DNA of 64,000 nucleotides, from the NCBI GenBank assembly GCA_043228905.1, contig JBHGNT010000009.1, forward strand, positions 13,826,001 to 13,890,000, written 5' to 3'. Position numbers and translations under genes: made by a program. The DNA comes from Azolla caroliniana (lineage: Eukaryota; Polypodiophyta). Shown piece after piece: positions 43,482 through 54,511 of this stretch. Position 1 is the first letter of the stretch, and the number at the start of each line of letters is the position of its first letter. A model generated the notes under the pieces. The model ran no database searches and was not told the DNA's origin. It saw only the letters and a list, made by a program, of their open reading frames with translations.

Positions 43482-46400
43482 TCATCCACCTGGCAAAGAA
43501 ACATTGATATCCGTATTTCTCATCATATCTGGCATGATGTCAGAAACCGTCCAATGCATTGATGTTCCCATACTGGTATGGTTATGTTGCATTGCGGAAT
43601 TCAGGTTCACAATATGGGGCTTAGTAGCACTACTTCCAGCGTTGGCTGCTTTTAGCTCATTTGTTGAATCAGTGAAGAGAAAAGTCCCAAGTATCACCTG
43701 CGACAAAAAGGAAGGTTTTGGTGTAAGATACCATTAATAATTGAAGGGATCTACCTAGCATTCCATGCAGAAAAGAAATACCTGCACTGGACCTGCTGCC
43801 ATTAGTAATCCAGCAACCCCACCTCCTAGAACCTGCCCTCCTGGGGCTGCTAAACATACACTAAGTCCACCTGTTCGACTCGTTATACCAGCATTTTCAA
43901 TAGGAAGAAATGAACCAGAAAAAGAGAGAATCTCGAAGCAACCCTGCAACAAAAGCATTTAGAAGTCTGGCTTACACCCAATTATAAATCCATCACCTCC
44001 AACGCATATGTACATAAACTTCAGGCAGGAGCCTAGCACAAGTACATAGCCTCAGAAGGGTTACAATTAGCAGCCAACCTCATACGTCACCATCCCTCCA
44101 GAAGTTGCAGGTTGCCGAAGTGTAGCATTTGAAATAGCACCATTTGCAGACAGTATACATACAGCTTGGGGGCCCTGTTGTTGAGAGAAGGACATTACTT
44201 TCATGGCAACATCCTGTGAAACAAATATCCACAGTTGATCATTGACTGCTTGACCATGACATGCATTGTTTACAATGTTCAAATTTTACTAGGTCCTAGA
44301 GTGCCTTTATTTTATATATAAGAAGAATAAAAATGTTTATTTTACAGTGTGGAAAAAAACCAGAAGGAAATGGTTTAATTTCAGGTTTCCAACAAGTTTC
44401 ATGGTTGAACGACGAATATATTAACCTCTAACGATCATAGTGACCTATAACAACTAACAAAGATGGCAGAGTTTTATGTTAGCTCATCAATACAAGTACA
44501 AAAGAAAAAGAAAAGAGTAATGTCTTTCTATTTTGGATTACCAAAACTAAATGTATATAATCATGAGTAACTAACATTCAGGTTTGGCTCCTAGCCATTA
44601 ATACTGATAAAGATGGCAACGGTTTAATTTTAGGTTTTCAACAAGATCCAAAGTTGAACGAAGGATATATTAACCTTTAAAGATCATAGTGAACTATAAC
44701 ATCTGACAAAAAGATGGCAAAGGTTTAAGTTAGGTCATCAATGCCAAGTACAAAAGAAAAAGAAAAGAGTAATGTCTTTCTATTTTAGATTACTAAAATT
44801 AAATGTACATATTCATGTGTAACCAACATTCAGGTTTGGCTCTCCGTCATTGAAACTGAAAGTGCTGTCCCCCTGAAAATATCCACCATAGTATGGTCAA
44901 ATATGGAAGGTCAGTGAGATAAGGATGATGCGTGATGATGGCTTTGGTCTTATGAAGTTATGTACATCAGGGTGGTTTTCCTAGCAGCCTCTAGCTCTAA
45001 GTCGTGACACTATTTTGGCCAGGATATTTGCTGCGCACCCTAGCAGCATCAATACAGAAGAAATCTATCAAAGTTCTATACAAAGTGAACCATTAGTAAC
45101 CTCTCCCTCAAGAGAGAGCCCTTAAATTACTTCACACTCGATCTCACAAGTTAGGTATTGAAGTTGCATCATGGTATCAAAATGTAACAAATTTGAAGAC
45201 ATGCAAAGTATGCAATGAAGGCATGGTAGAGAATGAATGTCACTTGCTCTTCACATGCTCGACATATAGTGCAATCCGTTCAAGGTATGCTGACATACTA
45301 AGAGGGAGTGATAATTTAAGTGCCATACTTAAGACACTAACAAGAAGGTTGAGCTCATATGTGTATGCTTTATTCACACATAGAGACTTCGTGCTTCAAT
45401 GTATGAACACCCCTTCTTAGAAAGAAAGAAAGAAAGATATATTAACGTCTTTTAAGAGGCCAAAATGGCCTATAAGACCAAATAAGAGATTACATCTCAA
45501 GTGTTGTCTCGTCTTTGAGAACAAATCAAAATAAAATAAATATTACACAGTAAATATAAAAGTAAATAAGATGAAAAGAAAAGAAATGAGGGAATCTGGT
45601 TTTTGGCACATGTGAGATTCTCAAGTTAGGTATATTGTAGCTTTTGTCTTCGAAAGATCTCTATCATAGGTCGATCCAGAATGGAAATGTCTCCGAAGCG
45701 AGGGAAGCACCTATGATGGCGGGAGATAATGGCTTTTATCTGTCGATGACAAGGGTGACGAGGTCGTGGTCCATGGGGCCGGGGCCTACGTGCACGGCAA
45801 ATTGCCATTGCCCAATCAATTGTAACCCCTTTGTTATGTCTTGGTCTGGATCCCATTTCTGTATCCCGGGGTTGACTTCTAGCATTAGGAGTGATGGGGC
45901 TAAAGAAAGTTGTTATTGTTCTTTGTGGATGAGCTTGTGTGGCTGTATTCTTCAACAACTTTTCTCGATGTCTCTTGAGCTCTAGCAACAAAAGTCCTAG
46001 GCATCGTTGGTCCTCATATTCCATTACCTTGCGTAGTGGGCCAAAGCCTTGTTTAAAGAGGCAATGGTATCTCCCTCTGATTTCATAAAAGACACTACAA
46101 TGACAAACATAGTGTTCTTCAGATTTCACTCCTTGATGACACAATTGGCAAATTCTCACTTCTAGAGCTGATGTGATGAAGTTTGCAGCTGCCCTATCAC
46201 ACTACGCAACGCATAGGATAGATGTATGTCCATATAAGGTGGTCTGATGACAAATTCACGGTGCCCGAATCACGGTTGGGGGGAGAGTCATGTCTTGGGG
46301 TCCCTGAACCTTGCCACGGTTCATGATTGTGCCACGTTTCATGATCAAGAACCTCGCTAGAACCCTAAACTCACTAGTAAAGATATGCTACATGTTATTT

Positions 46401-46936
46401 TGCTAGAACCCCTCTTCCAAGGTTTGTGGGGAAAAATCGGTGCAGCGATGGGCTGAATCTCAGTGGATCGTAGCAACAAGGCTACTCTGCCACTTACAAT
46501 ACCCGGCCACATATTTAAGTCGTATGCAAAAGATTCATCTCCCCAATCATTTGGAATTTCCATTCAGAGCCCTCAAGGCAGCACTTCCACTACCTCAAGG
46601 GAGACTCTCGACACATGCTCTCGGGGACGCACAAGCGCCCCTATTATAAGTCAGGTAACAACCGGGGAGGTAGAGAGCGCCGCTTCTAGCATGGATTCTG
46701 ACTTAGAGGCGTTCAATCATAATCCTACACATGGTAGCTTCGCGCCACTAGCTTTTCAACCAAGCGCAATGACCAATTATGTATGTGAATCAACAGTTCC
46801 TCTCGTACTAAGTTGAATTACTATTGCGGCACCGCTCATCAGTAAGGTAAAACTAACCTGTCTCACGACAGTCTAAACCCAGCTCACTTTCCCTATTGGT
46901 GGGTGAACAATCCAACACTTGGCGAATTCTGCTTCG

Positions 46937-46974
<38 letters not shown>

Positions 46975-46997
46975 AACGTTGCTATGAACGCTTGGCT

Positions 46998-47029
<32 letters not shown>

Positions 47030-50000
47030 TTGACACCTCTAGCTTCAAATTCCGAAAGACTAAAGGATCGATAGGCCATGCTTTCACAATTTGTATTCGT
47101 ACTGAAAATCAAAATCAAATGAGCTTTTACCCTTTTGTTCCACACGAGATTTCTGTTCTCGTTGAGCTCATCTTAGGACACCTGCGTTATCTTTTAACAA
47201 ATGTGCCGCCCCAGCCAAACTCCCCACCTGAGCTCTCAAGGCAGCACTTCCACTTCTATTGGGTTCTTGCTTTGAATCCCAAAAAGCTAACACCACTTTA
47301 GGGTTACAAGAGTATTTTTAGATAGGGGGAAAAAACCTCCTAAAGAGGGAAAAAATGCCCCTGTAGTCCTAAGTGTGTTCACACACATCATTGTCCTAAG
47401 TGTGTTCACACATTACTGTCCTAAATGTGTTCACACACATCACTATCCTAAGTGTGTTCACACATCACTGTCCTAAGTGTGTTCACACATCATTGTCCTA
47501 AGTGTGTTCACACACATCACTACCAAAATATGTCAACAACTTCCACATTGTAAAAGTTATAAATGACACTTTGTAGTGTCGGTTATGCTCATCCACATTA
47601 ATTAAAACATTATGCATGCTATTCTTATCTCCCTAATTATAATTAAGTGCTAATAGAGATTAACTACAATGATTAGTAAGTCGAGTGTTAATCTCTCTCC
47701 TTGTTGGTGACCAACATCTTCACACCACCTAGAATGTTAGAAATAAGATATTGTCTTTATTAAAAATTTGTTTGTTTATGTGTACGAGACCTTAAAGAGA
47801 TAGAGAGTGAGACAGAGATTAATATAATCACAATCCCTAGACCAACCTAGTAGCTCTAAGGTACTTGACAACTACCTCTGCCCAGTTTGCCTCCATTGAT
47901 CTAGAGAAGTGCTTCCGTGCTATGGTTCGTGAGTCATAACCAGTCTATGGTTCGTGATTGCGTCACGTTTCATGACTCAAGAGTCTCACCACGGTTCCCG
48001 AATCATGGTATGGGGGGGGAGAGTCATGTCTTGGGGTCCCTAAACCTTGCCACGGTTCATGATTGCGTCACGTTTCATGACTCAAGAACCTTGCTACGGT
48101 CCTCGAATCACAGTTGGGGGGAGAGTAGTGTCTAGGGGTCCCTAAACCTTGCCACCGATCATGATTACGTCACGTATCATGACTCAAGAACCTCGCTATG
48201 GTCCCCGAATTAGGGTTGGGAGGAGAGTCGTGTATTGGGGTCCCTGAACCTTGCCACAATTCATGATTGCATCACGTTTCACGACTCAAGAACCTCGCTA
48301 CGGTCCTCGAATCACGGTTGGGGGGAGAGTAGTGACTAGGGGTCCCTGAACCTTGCCACCGATCATGATTACGTCACGTATCCTGACTCAAGAACCTCGC
48401 TATGGTCCCCGAATCAAGGTTGGGGAAGAGTCGTGTATTGGGGTCCCTAAACCTTGCCACAATTCATGATTGCATCACATTTCATGACTCAAGAACCTCA
48501 CTACGGTCCCCGAATCACGGTTGGGGGGAGAGTCGTGTCTTAGGGTCCTTGAACCTTGCCACCGATCATGATTACCTCATGTATCATGACTCAAGAACCT
48601 CGCTACGGTGCCCGAATCACGGTTGGGGGGAGTCATGTCTTGGGGTTCCTGAACCTTGCCACGGTTCATGATTGTCCCACGTTTCATGATCAAGAACCTC
48701 GCTAGAACCCTAAACTCACTAGTAAAGATATGTTACATGTTACCAACAACGACTGCACGCCAGTACAAAGGAAAGAAGAAGATATTTGAGCGCGGCAATG
48801 ATGCAAGTGCATCGGAGCAAAGCGACTCTCACGGCTCCATCAATATTGACTCCAGACCTATAGAACTAAGGTCTGATTCGGCCAAGAGGACCATGAAATC
48901 GGCAAATGAAAAGATTTGCTGGTCAACACGCTACAAAAACCCCATCATCCGATACGAGTATAACACTGACATGGTGCATCATTATGCATACATGATGAAA
49001 GTGACTTCAATACGCGAACCAAAGAGCTTCACAGAGGCATTCAAGGATGCAAGGTGGCAAGCGCTATGAAGGAAGAAATGCAAGCATTGACCGCCAACAA
49101 CACCTGGGACCTAATCGACCCCCCAAAACAGAGTAAACCAATCAGTTGTAAGTGGATCTACAAGGTTAAATACAATGCTCACAGTTTGGTGAACAAGTAC
49201 AAAGCTAGGCTTGTAGCGAAAGGATATGCACAAACCCATGGAATCGACTATGACGAGACCTTTGTGCCTGTCACAAAGATGACAACAATACATGTTCTTG
49301 CAATGGCAACAACAAAGGGGTGGCATCTTCTCCAGATGGACGTGAAGAATGCATTTCTTATGGACGTGAAGAATGCATTTCTTCAAGGCAATCTTGAAGA
49401 AGAAGTGTACATGGTATAGCCCCCTGCTTTTCGGTCGGGCGTGCACAAATCAGCATTGTGTCGGCTGAAAGAGTCTCTATACGGACTCAAGCAAGCTCCG
49501 CAAGCATGGAACTTCAAAATCACTCAGTATCTATAGAAGATAGGTTTTGAGACCTCACAATTCGACCCATCTTTATTTATCTGCAAAGGTCGTGCAAGTC
49601 TAATCTGTATTTTGCTATATGTGGATGACTTGGTCATCACCGGAGCCGACCTGACCGAAATCAACCGTGTGAAAAACCAAGTGTCAAGCGCATTCAAAAT
49701 GAAGGATTTGGGGAACCTTTACTACTTCCTTGGGATCGAAGTGATCCATATGCCGGAAGGAATACTGTTGACGCACACCACTATGTCTTGAACATGTTTT
49801 TCAGATTCGGCATGACAAAATGTTCAAATTCGGGCTTTATCTTCTCCCTCAAGAGCGCATAGATCTCCTGGAGCAGCAAGAAGCAACCAACAGTTGCACT
49901 GTCGAGCACTAAGGCGGAGTATCGCGGAGCAGCTGCTGTGACATGTGAGGGGATTTGGCTGAAGAGACTATCGCGGGACCTTCAGGTGATGGTTGCAAAA

Positions 50001-53000
50001 CTGGTTCCCATCTATTGTGACAACCTCAGCAACATCCAACTCGTCAAGAACCCTGTTTATCATGCTCGCACAAAGCACATTGAGGTGCACTACCATTTCA
50101 TGCGCCAACATGTCCTTTGTGGCAAGATCAAGTTGTGCTTCGTTCGTACTGATCGGCAAGTTGCGCACTTGGTCTCGACAAGCTGCGGCAATTTTTGGAG
50201 ATGCTAGGACAATGCCATCTCGGCATGCCTTGCTTGAGGGGGGGAACTGAAGGGCCGAAGACCGAAAGCTGAAGTGCCAAAGGACGTAAGCCAAAGGGGT
50301 CGAAGTCGTAACATGATGTAAGCCAAGGCCAAAGGGCGAAGACCGAAGAAGGCCGAAAGGGCCAAAGGCTGAAAAGTCGAAACAGCCTAAAGCCGAAATA
50401 CATGTAAGCCAAAAGCCAATACCAGACTTGAGCTTGGGGGGGAGTGTTGAGATACCAAGCTCAACTAGGTTCAGTAGCGCTATTTAAGATAGAATCTAAA
50501 CAAGTTTGAAGTTAGTGACGTGAGAATTCAGTGCTCATGAATGCATCGATTGTATTCTTGTCAGCCCTCTTCCTTTACGAAAGGAATATAGGGCTTTGTA
50601 TATATGATGCTCTCTGAGCATACTTGTATGGTGGACTGTTTTGATTTTGAATACAGGTTTTCTGTTTTTTGTGCATACTCTGTGTATTTTCCTTCATCTC
50701 TGTGTGGTTTCCTTTTCTGTTTCTGTTTCTGGTTTTGGAGTCTGATATATCAGTCAATTCAGCTGAGCCGACAGTGTGATGACTTCTGCAACAGAAGCTA
50801 GTCGAGCTTCTTTACAAAAGATAACAGAAAGGAACACATGGCAAGAGATCTCACAGAAAATGCAGACAGAGACTCTTCTTGGGTGCATGACTGTTTGAGC
50901 AATAGACAAACAACTTTAGGAGTGAAACAAAGTTTAAAATTTTGCATTTGTGGAACTGGAAAATAACTTAGTGCCACTACCTGAAGGATTAAAACATGTT
51001 ATTGGAGATAAGGAGTGTGTCTATTCAGAACAGGTATACGCAATTGCTGAAGCTACACTGGGTATCAGGTTAATCAGGTAGGCTCCCAACTAGCTAACCA
51101 GAATGAGAGCAGTTTCCAACTAACTGTTTCTACAAGTCAACCAGTTGTTCTAGCAAGTAACATGGGATGGAAATGCCTTAACTAGCAAGTGGTTTAGCAG
51201 CTCCCTCCTGGGCTGTAGAATGCCTCTAATAACCCCATCCAAACTCTTCAGTTGGAAATGCATGCAAAACTGTCCACTGATAGACAATACTCAACCTGCA
51301 AAACATCCTTCGCAACAGAAAATTCAAGCAAAAAATGATTGAGGACGTTACGACTCATCAAGAAGTTAACATAAGAATTGCTTCACATGAAGCGGGATCA
51401 GGTCCTGTAGATAATGGAGTATCCAAGGGTTGCTTGTCGATATGTGATCAGAATCCAAGATAAAGACAACTTATGCAATTCACTAGTTGACCAACATGTG
51501 TCAGGATTCCCTGCTCAATCATAATCGCAGAGTCCTGAGATTGTATCTTGTACCACAAATGATATAAGACGCCATGAAAAGTTGTATCGGCGATGTACAG
51601 CAATGGATGGTTTGTGGCATCCCCACTAATTTGACAAGTCTTAAAACCAAAGGAGCTTAACATATGAACAGTAAATCTGATGACAGTGTGATAAGTGATG
51701 AGGCACCTAAGGTAACCAAGCAACCAGGCACCCAGTGGTATTGTGGATATTCCCATGATCTTTGAGAAGTTAAATTCTATGAAAGTAGACTCCCCCATCA
51801 GGGCAAAACTTAATCGTTTTAAAGTTTACAACATAAGTTTCCAATTCCAGAATTTTTGGCGCCAAAATAAGCCCAGTATGCATGCACATTATGAAATCTC
51901 ATTTAAAAGTGGATCTTACTGTTGATTCCCTGATTGTAATACAGTTGACAGTGCATCTACCAAGGTTATGTCTGATATTGTAATATCAGCAGCATTTATT
52001 GCACATTTGATGCTTTTTTCCGGCATTTATCTAATGATGTGATCCTTCTTCTCAGACTTATCTCTCTAATTCTTCTTCCTCCTTTCCTGCTCTTGCTTGT
52101 GGAACCTGCAGTGAGGCTTCTTATGCCCACCGTGATCATATTGAAAACAAACGACATCATTCCCATCGCTTTTGTTTCTAGACCTTTGTGTTAGTAATTT
52201 TCTGTTGCTACTTCTCCTTTTGTTGTATTGGCAAAGTCAAGAGACTCTACACTAGTTTTCCTACAGATTTCATTATTGATAATTTCTCCCTCTTGTTTGA
52301 AGAACCAAGACCCTGTGAATGTGACTCCTAGATATGTGTGGGATTGCGTGTATGCCACCTTTCCCACTCCCCAAAAGAATTCTAATTCTGATCTTGTTAC
52401 ACATGCTTGAGTGTTGTTAAACGCCATCATTTCATTTTTATCAAGGTTGACCAACAAATCCTTCTCAATCAGAAATGGCTCTAAAACACTGAGATGCCTC
52501 TGAAGGCCCTCTAGAGAGTCAGAGATAAACACAAAGTCATTGGCATACAGTAATATTGGTATGGCTACCGATGCTAAGCATGTTTCTGAACCACCCATTT
52601 TTTTATGCAAATAGATAGCTCATCCATATAACAACTGAAGAGAGTGGATGATAGTGGGTATCCTTGTTTAACTCCAATAACGCACGCCAGGACTCTAACA
52701 GCCGAATAGGAGTGAGCACTTTTACTCCAAGGTTAGAGAAAGAGACACAAGGTTAGCGTAAAGTCCCTGACTCCCCACAAGGTCTCCAATGTCAGTGGAT
52801 GATCACTTTATCATCAAAAATAAGCAATTTGAAAGCTGACTAGGCTGCCACCCTTATTATGGAATAGGTTGGCAGTAGGCTCCCACCTTTATTACAAAAT
52901 AGGTGGCACAGAATAAGAGACACCTGGAGCTTTTACCCCAACAATGTCTACTCTCCACTGAGATAAAGAAGATTAAGTTTACTCTAGTTATCATATCTGA

Positions 53001-54048
53001 ACTTAAACTTATACGGAGTAAAATATGTGGTTCTGAGAATATAGAAGTGAGATGTCCTGAAAAACAGTAAATTTATCACGTGAGTCATGTTTGTTATGAT
53101 GTCTGGGAAACACTATTGCCTATCTGGAAAGAAATTCTCCAGATGACGTTATTAAGGTTCCTTAAATTAACATTAACATTTACTGAAAGGGAGACAAAAG
53201 ACAGCAATTTTCAGTAAATGATCAAATAGATGGCATACCTCACCAGCTGCAACTGTGATGACATGGGGAGTAAAATCAACACCTGCAGTACCTGCTAGAT
53301 ATTCTGTGTATAAGCATCTATTAGCACACCTCACTTATTGAACTCGGGCAAAATAAAAATAAATTGGCACAGTAGAGGAACTCAGTTAAAGAAATGGAAG
53401 CACACAGTTTCTCCAAAGAAATCTTAAGGTTGACTACCCTATTTTCTTTGCTCTCAGGTAGTAGTTTTGGTTTGGCTCCCAAATGATACAATATGTCATG
53501 CCGCCTTCTTCCCTACGGTTTCTATTCCCTCTTGATCATGCCAGTACTCATCTGACAATTTATCAGGAGTCAAAAATAACATCCAGTCGAATAGATCTAG
53601 AGAAGTACCATTGCTCTGTAGCGAAAGAACCCCACACAAACATATGCACAACGACCTAATTAAACACATATACACTCAGATCTAGAGTGTTCCAGAAGAT
53701 AAAGCTAAGGTATTCCAACATTGAATTGCTTACAGACATCTAATGCAATCATTCAGAAGAGTAGGATTACACACCTAAAGCTGCAAGTTGTTGCTTCTTG
53801 CCAGAGCCCAATGGCCGACCTCTCACCTTCTTCTGTGACTGCAAGAGAGACTGCGACTGAGACTGAGACTGAGACTGAGACTGTGAATGTGAATGTGATT
53901 GTGATGGCGAGGAGTCGTGATGGGAGTTCATGAATACACCCATGCTGCCATCCACACTTCCCCCGTACTTTCGGGGCCGACCCCGCCTTCTTTTCACTTG
54001 TTCCATAACCGCACTTCCACCTGCGGTTCTGCCCATGCTGTTCATATA

Positions 54049-54079
<31 letters not shown>

Positions 54080-54222
54080 ATCAAGACGTCTGACGAGCTA
54101 CTTCCTCCGCTGCCTAGCTGAGCATGAGCAAGCCCCTTCTGCAATATCACGCTAAAACAGCTCGGAGGAGAAATCGTGGGGGGCCCACCACCACCACCAC
54201 CAATGTCCTCCCTGCCTTCCAT
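43482..54222 (-). CDS. AHL: AT-hook motif nuclear-localized (AHL) protein, five exons
   Basis: Exons on the minus strand: 54222-53775, 53291-53239, 44213-44079, 43943-43782 and 43697-43482. They total 1014 nt (337 aa), all introns are GT-AG and the frame is kept throughout. The protein has a Gly-rich N-terminus, a nine-Gln run (49-57), AT-hook 1 RGRPRKY (80-86), a Ser-Gln/His tract (about 105-130), AT-hook 2 [10 protein letters not shown] (134-143), then a PPC (DUF296) domain (about 151-275): [46 protein letters not shown] and [23 protein letters not shown]. Two hooks plus one PPC is the type II AHL layout. Family members bind AT-rich minor groove in the nucleus and associate through PPC. Oddities: the usual GRFEIL is GCFEIL (213-218), and PPGSG in hook 2 is PLGSG. 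The second intron is 9.0 kb. Confidence 0.93.
45193..45420 (+). pseudogene. LINE C-terminal zinc-binding end
   Basis: Encodes [29 protein letters not shown], the CX2C...HX4C motif at the end of plant LINE ORF2, ending at a TAG. A GAAA-type repeat that is the 3' tail of the next, opposite-strand LINE starts directly after it. Confidence 0.75.
45421..46159 (-). pseudogene. LINE 3' end with C-terminal zinc-binding motif
   Basis: The minus strand encodes [29 protein letters not shown], the same ORF2 end as the neighbouring plus copy, followed by a Pro/Arg-rich extension. Its 3' untranslated part runs to a (CTTT)n tail at about 45421-45437. The two LINEs meet tail to tail at 45420. Confidence 0.75.
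46258..46400. repeat. Isolated copy of the 102-bp repeat unit with its 3' flank
   Basis: Nearly identical to 48610-48740: CCGAATCACGGTTGGGGGGAG, GGTCCCTGAACCTTGCC, TTCATGATTGTGCCACGTTTCATGATC, then AACCCTAAACTCACTAGTAAAG. It lies immediately left of the 25S rRNA fragment. Confidence 0.9.
46425..47232 (-). pseudogene. Degenerate nuclear 25S rRNA gene fragment (3' part)
   Basis: The plus strand is the complement of the 3' part of plant 25S rRNA. Recognisable blocks: GATGGGCTGAATCTCAGTGG, GATTCTGACTTAGAGGCGTT, the sarcin-ricin loop complement GTTCCTCTCGTACTA (46797-46811), GGTGGGTGAACAATCCAACA, TGATAGGAAGAGCCGACATC, AGCCAGTTATCCCTGTGGTA and GTGCCGCCCCAGCCAAACTC. It differs from the conserved sequence at many places, mostly where CpG would be expected, and one segment (46525-46670) is strongly diverged. 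It stops abruptly at CCCCACCTGA. It is a dispersed pseudogene, not an rDNA array member. Confidence 0.93.
47345..47540. repeat. Short tandem repeat with TGTGTTCACAC core
   Basis: Six units of about 26-30 bp, each close to CCTAAGTGTGTTCACACATCACTGT, with an internal near-palindrome GTGTGTTCACAC. Confidence 0.92.
47541..47905. other. No gene recognised
   Basis: AT-rich intronic DNA between two tandem repeats. Nothing distinctive. Confidence 0.6.
47910..48735. repeat. 102-bp tandem array, about eight units
   Basis: The GGGGTCCC word recurs at 48033, 48135, 48237, 48339, 48440, 48542 and 48642, a period of 100-102 bp. Each unit has CCGAATCACGGTTGGGGGGAG, TGTCTTGGGGTCCCTGAACC and GATTACGTCACGTATCATGACTC. 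The last unit ends in a unique tail shared with 46310-46400. Confidence 0.95.
48740..50445 (+). pseudogene. Copia RT-RNase H remnant (element H)
   Basis: From the integrase-RT linker ([14 protein letters not shown]) onward it matches element F. RT reads [53 protein letters not shown] (duplicated), [12 protein letters not shown] and [13 protein letters not shown] near 49612-49650. About 49790-49845 has lost the RT-RNase H connection. RNase H resumes with [22 protein letters not shown] and [18 protein letters not shown]. Several stops (for example at 49417 and 49533). The segment 50235-50440 between RNase H and LTR is a run of GCCGAAAG-like words. Confidence 0.85.
49336..49383 (+). repeat. 24-bp in-frame tandem duplication in RT
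   Basis: Two exact 24-bp copies repeat the eight residues MDVKNAFL, which hold the first RT catalytic Asp. Confidence 0.95.
50446..50775 (+). repeat. Copia 3' LTR (element H), right end approximate
   Basis: It starts TGTTGAGATACC after the polypurine tract GAGCTTGGGGGGGAG, the same arrangement as element F (TGTTGAGAG after GAGGGGGAG). It contains AGGGCTTTGTATATATGATGC and pyrimidine-rich U5-like sequence. No 5' LTR remains in the window. Confidence 0.7.
50776..52190. other. Intronic stretch without recognised element
   Basis: A minus-strand frame is open over 51448-51798, but I recognise no domain in it. Nothing else stands out. Confidence 0.5.
52191..52700 (-). pseudogene. LINE reverse transcriptase fragment with YADD changed to YAND
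   Basis: The minus strand reads [20 protein letters not shown], a one-base frameshift near 52600, then [34 protein letters not shown] and [11 protein letters not shown]. This is RT from the conserved QG(Y/C)PLSPTLF motif through the catalytic loop. The catalytic Tyr-Ala-Asp-Asp is Tyr-Ala-Asn-Asp. It resembles the + strand fragment at 41.6 kb and may be of the same family. Confidence 0.8.
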
Positions 54223-54475
54223 TCTTCATACATATATCATCATATGCAAATATGTAACTCTCTGCGTCTCTCTGTCTGTCTGTCTGTGTACGCAAATTAT
54301 TATGGAGCAGCTGAGGGGGGGGGAGGGCATCTCAAAATCAAAATCAAAATCAAAATCAAAATCATATGATGATGGGCGGCAGGAGCAGAAGGTTGCGAGG
54401 TGGAGGTGGGGGGGGGGGGGGAGGAATACTCACTCACTCTTCTTCGATTCGGAGGTCCGTCCAGTAATGTTACAG

Positions 54476-54511
<36 letters not shown>

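Larger units (their letters stand above)
44214..53238 (-). other. 9.0-kb second intron of the AHL gene
   Basis: Bounded by GAG|GTATGCC and TTTCACAG|GATGTT. It holds, in plus-strand order: two LINE ends tail to tail, a lone 102-bp repeat unit, a 25S rRNA fragment, a short 'TGTGTTCACAC' repeat, a 102-bp tandem array, a copia fragment with LTR, and a LINE RT fragment. The other introns are 483, 135 and 84 bp, so the expansion is confined to this one. Confidence 0.85.

Noticed and set aside
46425-47232. Functional rRNA gene
   Set aside because: Only the 3' part of 25S is present, with many changes at conserved positions and no adjoining 5.8S or 18S.
46440-47301. Open frames over the rRNA-derived segment
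   Set aside because: The underlying sequence is antisense 25S rRNA; openness is incidental.
48402-48671. Repeating open frame with [13 protein letters not shown] units
   Set aside because: It is the 102-bp tandem repeat read through; unit length is a multiple of three, which keeps it open.
51448-51798. 116-codon minus-strand open frame inside the AHL intron
   Set aside because: No recognised domain and no start context; its length is not exceptional for AT-rich DNA of this extent.
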